Below, in pieces: positions 60,072-64,000 of a DNA stretch of 64,000 nucleotides. The stretch comes from Gammaproteobacteria bacterium (GTDB lineage Bacteria > Pseudomonadota > Gammaproteobacteria > Pseudomonadales > Ketobacteraceae), in contig JABLXQ010000016.1 in NCBI GenBank assembly GCA_013178375.1, forward strand, positions 92,896 to 156,895, read 5' to 3'. Position numbers and translations under genes: made by a program. Below the pieces are notes generated by a model. It worked only from the letters and a program-made list of their open reading frames with translations. It searched no databases and was not told where the DNA came from. Positions within the stretch are counted from its first letter, which is position 1. Each line of letters begins with the position of its first letter.

Positions 60072-63000
60072 TCAATCATTGATCTTCACGCTGTCGCAAA
60101 TGTTTCGGTACAAATCGACCGTAATAGCTGATGGCATCACGCCTAACGTACGGGACAAATGGGCTCGACAACGCAGATAAATGGCGATTGCTTCTGTGGT
60201 TTTGCCATTGCTGGCTAATACTTTCATCAGGTTTTGGTAGGCAGGCTCGTAGCTGGGATCCCATTCGAGCACTTTCTCAAAAATGAAAATTGCCCTTTCG
60301 ATGCTATGCTCGAAAGCCTCTGTAACACGCAAAAGACAACTGATAACCCTTCGATGGACACGCTCCCGAAATTCTATAGAGGGAATATCAGCGCTGTCTA
60401 GCACGTCAAAAGGTCCTGCATAGGATTGAATTACTGTTTCTGCCAAACGATCCAGTTCAGCACCAGTCATAGTTCGATGACATGCCTTTTCAAGCTGGGT
60501 TAGCGCACCTTCAAGCGACCAAGCATCAACCCAAACGTAGCTCGAATCCAGCGTCAGACACCCATTTTTCAGTATGATGGCAGCATCAATCTTCAAGATC
60601 TTGCGCAGTCTATGCAGAGTCGAATGGAAGGTACTTGCACCTGCATCAGCTTCACTATCAGGCCATAATACATCTATCAATCTTTGTTGACTGACCTGTC
60701 GTGCACCCATTGCAATCAAGCTGCGCAGGAGTGACAACGGTTTGGCAGCAGACTTAATAGAAGTATCTACAGATACCCCATCCACACAAAGTTCAAATTT
60801 TCCCAGAGTGAATATTTTGATTGGATAAGGCCAGTTTTCAGACACCGCACCTTCGGGCGGTAGCAGTTTCAATCGGTTAACCAGACTAACAACAAACTCG
60901 ACACGATGAGCAGCACCCAAAGCCAGATTGAACAGTTGTGAGACGTCCTGCCTCAGTTGCCAAGCATAGAATGCAGGAGCCTTCCATTCTGCGACAGCAT
61001 CAAGCCAGTCCTTAACTAGCTCCAATGCTCGCGCTGGATCATTGTTCAACAGAGATAAATTTGCCTCTGCCAGGTCACAACAATGTATGGCTCCCATTAC
61101 CGAAAAATTCTCGCACAGGTACCTAGCCTCCCTTAAATGTTCCATTGCGCTTCCTGTGGTGCCGACCTTTCCTTTTACAATAGCTATCGCTAGATGGTTT
61201 TGAATTATGGCCAGGGGCATTCTCGACTTCTTAGCGATGGCAATGGAATCCTCTAGTTCTAGAACAGCCCGCCTCACGTCCCCTTCATGCAAAGCCACTA
61301 GCGCAGCACAGAACATAAAGTAGCTGTTTCCCGCTTCAACATTGTGTAACTTTTTCAAGTATAAATTTAGAATGCTTCTCGCAGTTACAGACCTCCCGAG
61401 CATCAGATTTGCTGAAATCAGAATGGCGACCGATATTTCGCAATTTGTTATCTCAGCATCTTCGGCCAACTTCAAAGCTTCCTCTGCAATTGAGCAACAT
61501 AGTTCGGGATTCCACGTATGTAATTCACATTGCGACAATGATGTTAAGTACATAAATTTCAGCATTGGGCTGGTAAGACACTCTTCCGCATGCTTTTCGA
61601 TTTCTCGTATAACTACGATTGCGTTTCTAACTTCACCATTCCCCAATAGACCGGCTGCCAGAACGGTGGCCTGAGCAATCCATTGCTCTGATCTATAACT
61701 AAGAAATTCTTTGAGTCTCAAAAATTCTTTATCGAATTTCACTGCGTTATCAGGAAATACACACAAGGCAGTAACATAGGCAAGATGTGCTGAGGCGGCG
61801 ACTACAGGGTTGGATGCAGATCGCGTACATACGATTGACTTATAAACCGGTATCCACTTTTCTATCTCTGTATACATGCCCTGGGCCATAAAATAGCCAT
61901 TGACTATCCCAGTCCAAGATAAATATACGAGGTCCGCATCCTCTCTCTTGACGAATTCATCAAACGCCTTCTCGAGCATTTTTGTAGCCCAAGCTGGATC
62001 GAAAGGCATACGGCTTATGCCAAGCCAATAAAGAATACAAGGGAACTCTTCGTGGTAGCTAGTAGGTATGGGTGTCAACCATCCGGATAGAGTTTGAAAT
62101 CTACCTTGGCTTATAAGGGCTGGTGCAATCTCCAGCGCTTTTGGAATCAAAGAGTACCATTCCTCTACTTCAATCAGTAATCCTATAAAAAGCTCCGTCT
62201 GTCCATACTGATACAACAGATCTGCGCAACGGCGCCGTATGGTTTTCAACGCTTCTCCGCCAAGCTTTTCAGCTGCCATTTTCAGCAAAAATTCCCGGAA
62301 AAGTGGGTGATATTCGTAATGTTCATCAGCGTGACGGATAGTGAAATAGTTACGTTTGTTCAAGTGCCGCAAAAACGATCCCGAATGCATATTCCCGGTT
62401 AACGACGTTGCCAACTCTTCTGTTATGTAGGTGGTAACGCTGGTTTGTAGCAGGAACTGCTGAGTATGGCCCTCGAGTTTGCAAAATATTTCTGTCGCAA
62501 AATAGTCGAATATAGTTTCCAGAGTTTTGCCTTGAGCTTGAATGGTCGACAAGTTGCCTTGGAATGAGCGTTCTAGTAGAAGGATAAACCCAGACATCCA
62601 TCCGCCAGCTCTATCAACTAAAGCTGGAATGATCGATCGAATGGATTCAGGATGGCCGTGACGGACAATCGCTACGCCGTGCGCTTCCTCTTCGGTTAGC
62701 CGGAACGAATTCCAATCTAACAATGCAATCTGCTTGTTTAAAAGGAAACGTGCAAATTGGGCAGGTGGTGTATTTCGACTGATTACCACTAATGTCATAT
62801 CGAGCGGGAGCTCAGTGAAGGCTATGGACATGCAATCCAGTAAAATACTGTTCTCATCTACGTCCTGAAAGTTGTCAAATACAACTACCCCTTTATTTTC
62901 CATTCGACAATAGAGATTTCTGAAATAGTCCCTGGCATATTTTTTGATTGTTGGCAAATGGTCTTGGGTTAATTTTGGCAGAGGGAAGCGTTTCGCCAAT

Positions 63001-63296
63001 CTATTCGGTGCGCCCATCGACAGGAAGTGAAAAAACGAGGCCACATCGGAATCTGAGTCATCAAGGATGAACCAGAGGGGCTTTATCGAACATTGCTCCA
63101 GGTAACTTGACACAAGCGTGGTCTTTCCAGAGCCGGCTGGAGAACATACCCACACGATTGAATGGTTCGCGCGCGCATGGTCAATCCATTCATACAGTCG
63201 AACGCGTGGATAAATATTTTTAACTTTTGGTGTACTTACTTTTGCATAACTGGGTGCATCAGGAAGCGATCCTTCGCTGCAATCCTGCTCCAACAT
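60072..63296 (-). CDS. STAND ATPase transcriptional regulator with C-terminal SARP/BTAD module
   Basis: 1074 residues. Walker A SPAGSGKTT (about 52-60), Walker B VVVFDN (about 137), MalT-like winged-helix and helical-repeat (TPR-like) middle, and a C-terminal part from about residue 825 that looks like an OmpR-type winged helix (IFTLGKFELCVDG, LIDVLWPDSEADAG, HRLRKIL) plus a BTAD repeat domain (YAGPFDVLD, LRVTEAFE, YLRCRAHLSRTLGVMPS). Such proteins sense a ligand through the repeats and activate nearby genes. Its targets may be the neighbouring exported proteins. Confidence 0.83.
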   Translation of the reverse strand: MLEQDCSEGSLPDAPSYAKVSTPKVKNIYPRVRLYEWIDHARANHSIVWVCSPAGSGKTTLVSSYLEQCSIKPLWFILDDSDSDVASFFHFLSMGAPNRLAKRFPLPKLTQDHLPTIKKYARDYFRNLYCRMENKGVVVFDNFQDVDENSILLDCMSIAFTELPLDMTLVVISRNTPPAQFARFLLNKQIALLDWNSFRLTEEEAHGVAIVRHGHPESIRSIIPALVDRAGGWMSGFILLLERSFQGNLSTIQAQGKTLETIFDYFATEIFCKLEGHTQQFLLQTSVTTYITEELATSLTGNMHSGSFLRHLNKRNYFTIRHADEHYEYHPLFREFLLKMAAEKLGGEALKTIRRRCADLLYQYGQTELFIGLLIEVEEWYSLIPKALEIAPALISQGRFQTLSGWLTPIPTSYHEEFPCILYWLGISRMPFDPAWATKMLEKAFDEFVKREDADLVYLSWTGIVNGYFMAQGMYTEIEKWIPVYKSIVCTRSASNPVVAASAHLAYVTALCVFPDNAVKFDKEFLRLKEFLSYRSEQWIAQATVLAAGLLGNGEVRNAIVVIREIEKHAEECLTSPMLKFMYLTSLSQCELHTWNPELCCSIAEEALKLAEDAEITNCEISVAILISANLMLGRSVTARSILNLYLKKLHNVEAGNSYFMFCAALVALHEGDVRRAVLELEDSIAIAKKSRMPLAIIQNHLAIAIVKGKVGTTGSAMEHLREARYLCENFSVMGAIHCCDLAEANLSLLNNDPARALELVKDWLDAVAEWKAPAFYAWQLRQDVSQLFNLALGAAHRVEFVVSLVNRLKLLPPEGAVSENWPYPIKIFTLGKFELCVDGVSVDTSIKSAAKPLSLLRSLIAMGARQVSQQRLIDVLWPDSEADAGASTFHSTLHRLRKILKIDAAIILKNGCLTLDSSYVWVDAWSLEGALTQLEKACHRTMTGAELDRLAETVIQSYAGPFDVLDSADIPSIEFRERVHRRVISCLLRVTEAFEHSIERAIFIFEKVLEWDPSYEPAYQNLMKVLASNGKTTEAIAIYLRCRAHLSRTLGVMPSAITVDLYRNICDSVKIND

Positions 63297-63791
63297 ACAT
63301 GGAATTCCTTGTTACCTTGGAGTGAATCGGAATTGTTTAACAACACCAAAATGTGGCTAATTAAGTAATCTCCAAACCATACAACCTGTAGCTGGGGACG
63401 AATGCTAAATCTGCCAACAAATAGACCCTCTCGCAATAAGAAAAATTGACTTAGGATGGGGCGCCTGCCTCAAGCCATCGGGGATATTACGTTTTAGAAT
63501 GTTTTTTGATCTGACCTATAAGACTGGACAGTGAAATTAAATTGTCTGCTATGGAGCAAATGTCCCAGGCCCAGGAATTGTCATCAAATGTCCGCTTCCA
63601 GCTTCTTCGCGACCACAATCAAAACCCAGCCACCCATCCTCCGATTCTTTAACTGAACGCAAAATGATCACGCCTTAACTATAGGGCCAAGCCACAGGCA
63701 TCGTCGGATTGCCACCATTTTGTAATCAATGAACAGCCACTATCGATTGATCGATAATTAACGTTCCACCCCTTCGGCGGAGGAACGAAAA
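63297..63791. other. 495-base region upstream of the interrupted integrase
   Basis: AT-rich with no supported gene. A short palindromic stretch near 63742-63757 (ATCGATTGATCGAT) lies just before the integrase ribosome-binding site GGAGGA. Confidence 0.4.
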
Positions 63792-63874
63792 ATGAACACT
63801 ACAACTATTGCAACTCACCAAGATGCGCCGTGGAACAAAGGGAAATTGATTGGTCAAAAAGCGCCCCTGAAATT
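63792..63874 (+). pseudogene. Tyrosine integrase, 5' fragment cut by an IS21-family element
   Basis: GGAGGA seven bases upstream, then a frame that reads MNTTTIATHQDAPWNKGKLI and GQKAPLK, which I recognise as the first residues of a common phage-type site-specific integrase (DAPWNKGKLIGQK). After about 27 codons it runs into the IS end and stops at a TAA inside the element. The rest of the gene would lie beyond the IS, outside the window. Confidence 0.75.
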
Positions 63875-63939
63875 TGTTAGCAGCGATGTAAAACTGACCC
63901 ACCCCAGCGATTTAAAATTGACCCACCTGGGCTAATGTT

Positions 63940-63958
63940 GCGGCCTTTTGCAGGCCGC
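63940..63958 (+). repeat. 7-bp hairpin just before istA
   Basis: GCGGCCT (63940-63946) pairs with AGGCCGC (63952-63958). It ends two bases before the istA ATG and would cover the ribosome-binding site, so it may limit expression from outside transcripts. Confidence 0.5.
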
Positions 63959-63960
63959 CC

Positions 63961-64000
63961 ATGTTGACCCAGGAGCAAGCAGTGGAGATTCGTATATTGG
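63961..64000 (+). CDS. istA: IS21-family transposase IstA, N-terminal 13 residues
   Basis: ATG at 63961 reads MLTQEQAVEIRIL, the usual beginning of IstA before its helix-turn-helix, then leaves the window. Confidence 0.75.
   Translation, partial: MLTQEQAVEIRIL

Larger units (their letters stand above)
63875..64000 (+). mobile_element. Left end of an IS21-family insertion sequence
   Basis: The end begins at about TGTTAGCAGCG and carries two 22-bp direct repeats with a 24-base period (about 63882-63903 and 63906-63927), 20 of 22 positions identical, both containing TGACCCACC. Multiple terminal repeats of this kind and the following istA start are IS21 hallmarks. The right end is outside the window. 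Confidence 0.85.

Noticed and set aside
1..64000. CRISPR array or rRNA operon
   Set aside because: No spaced direct-repeat array and no rRNA sequence seen anywhere in the window.

Overview
The window is chromosomal DNA from a gammaproteobacterium. Gene content and order match Pseudomonas and its relatives over long stretches (rnhA-dnaQ-methyltransferase-gloB-mltD; nudC next to fimL; yej-type ABC operon, ppiD, hupB, lon, clpX, clpP, tig, tRNAs, folD, ppiB, lpxH). The order also differs in places: I see no cysS or glnS between folD and ppiB, and no fabI next to ppiD. I therefore infer a relative within or near the Pseudomonadales/Cellvibrionales, not a true Pseudomonas.

Layout. 1-6.0 kb: a leftward operon of a fatty acyl-AMP ligase fused to an ACP, followed by a type I polyketide synthase (KS-AT-KR seen) that leaves the window at base 1. 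6.4-7.8 kb: a BASS-like membrane transporter and a thioredoxin-type arsenate reductase. 7.9-13.3 kb: AcuI-type reductase, sohB, a two-helix membrane protein, nudC and fimL. 13.5-18 kb: a damaged dnaQ, rnhA, a methyltransferase, gloB and mltD. 18-27.4 kb: an HDOD-GAF protein and a five-gene peptide ABC transporter operon with two tandem binding proteins. 27.5-37 kb: the proteostasis cluster ppiD-hupB-lon-clpX-clpP-tig with tRNA-His, tRNA-Arg and tRNA-Pro. 37.2-44.7 kb: folD, ppiB, lpxH, miaE, a lipid A-type acyltransferase, acnB and a crotonase. 44.7-47.8 kb: an RlpA-like lipoprotein, a DUF1398 protein, a MarR-type regulator with no normal start codon, and selO.

47.9-64 kb is more accessory. 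A tightly overlapping operon (DUF3348, MotA/ZorA-like DUF802 channel with a long coiled tail, MotB/ZorB-like OmpA protein, DUF2894) looks like an uncharacterised proton-driven envelope motor. It is followed by two exported proteins of unknown role, a chromosomal TraX homologue divergent from an M14 carboxypeptidase, and then a visibly AT-richer block: an FN3-like lipoprotein, an M23 peptidase without a signal peptide, a PEP-CTERM-like protein and a 1074-residue STAND ATPase regulator with a C-terminal SARP/BTAD module. The window ends in a tyrosine-integrase reading frame cut off after about 27 codons by an IS21-family element whose istA begins at the right edge. This marks 56-64 kb as a likely mobile or island region.

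The most consequential observations are the double lesion in dnaQ (frameshift plus amber stop), the motor-like operon, the FAAL-PKS operon and the IS21-interrupted integrase.
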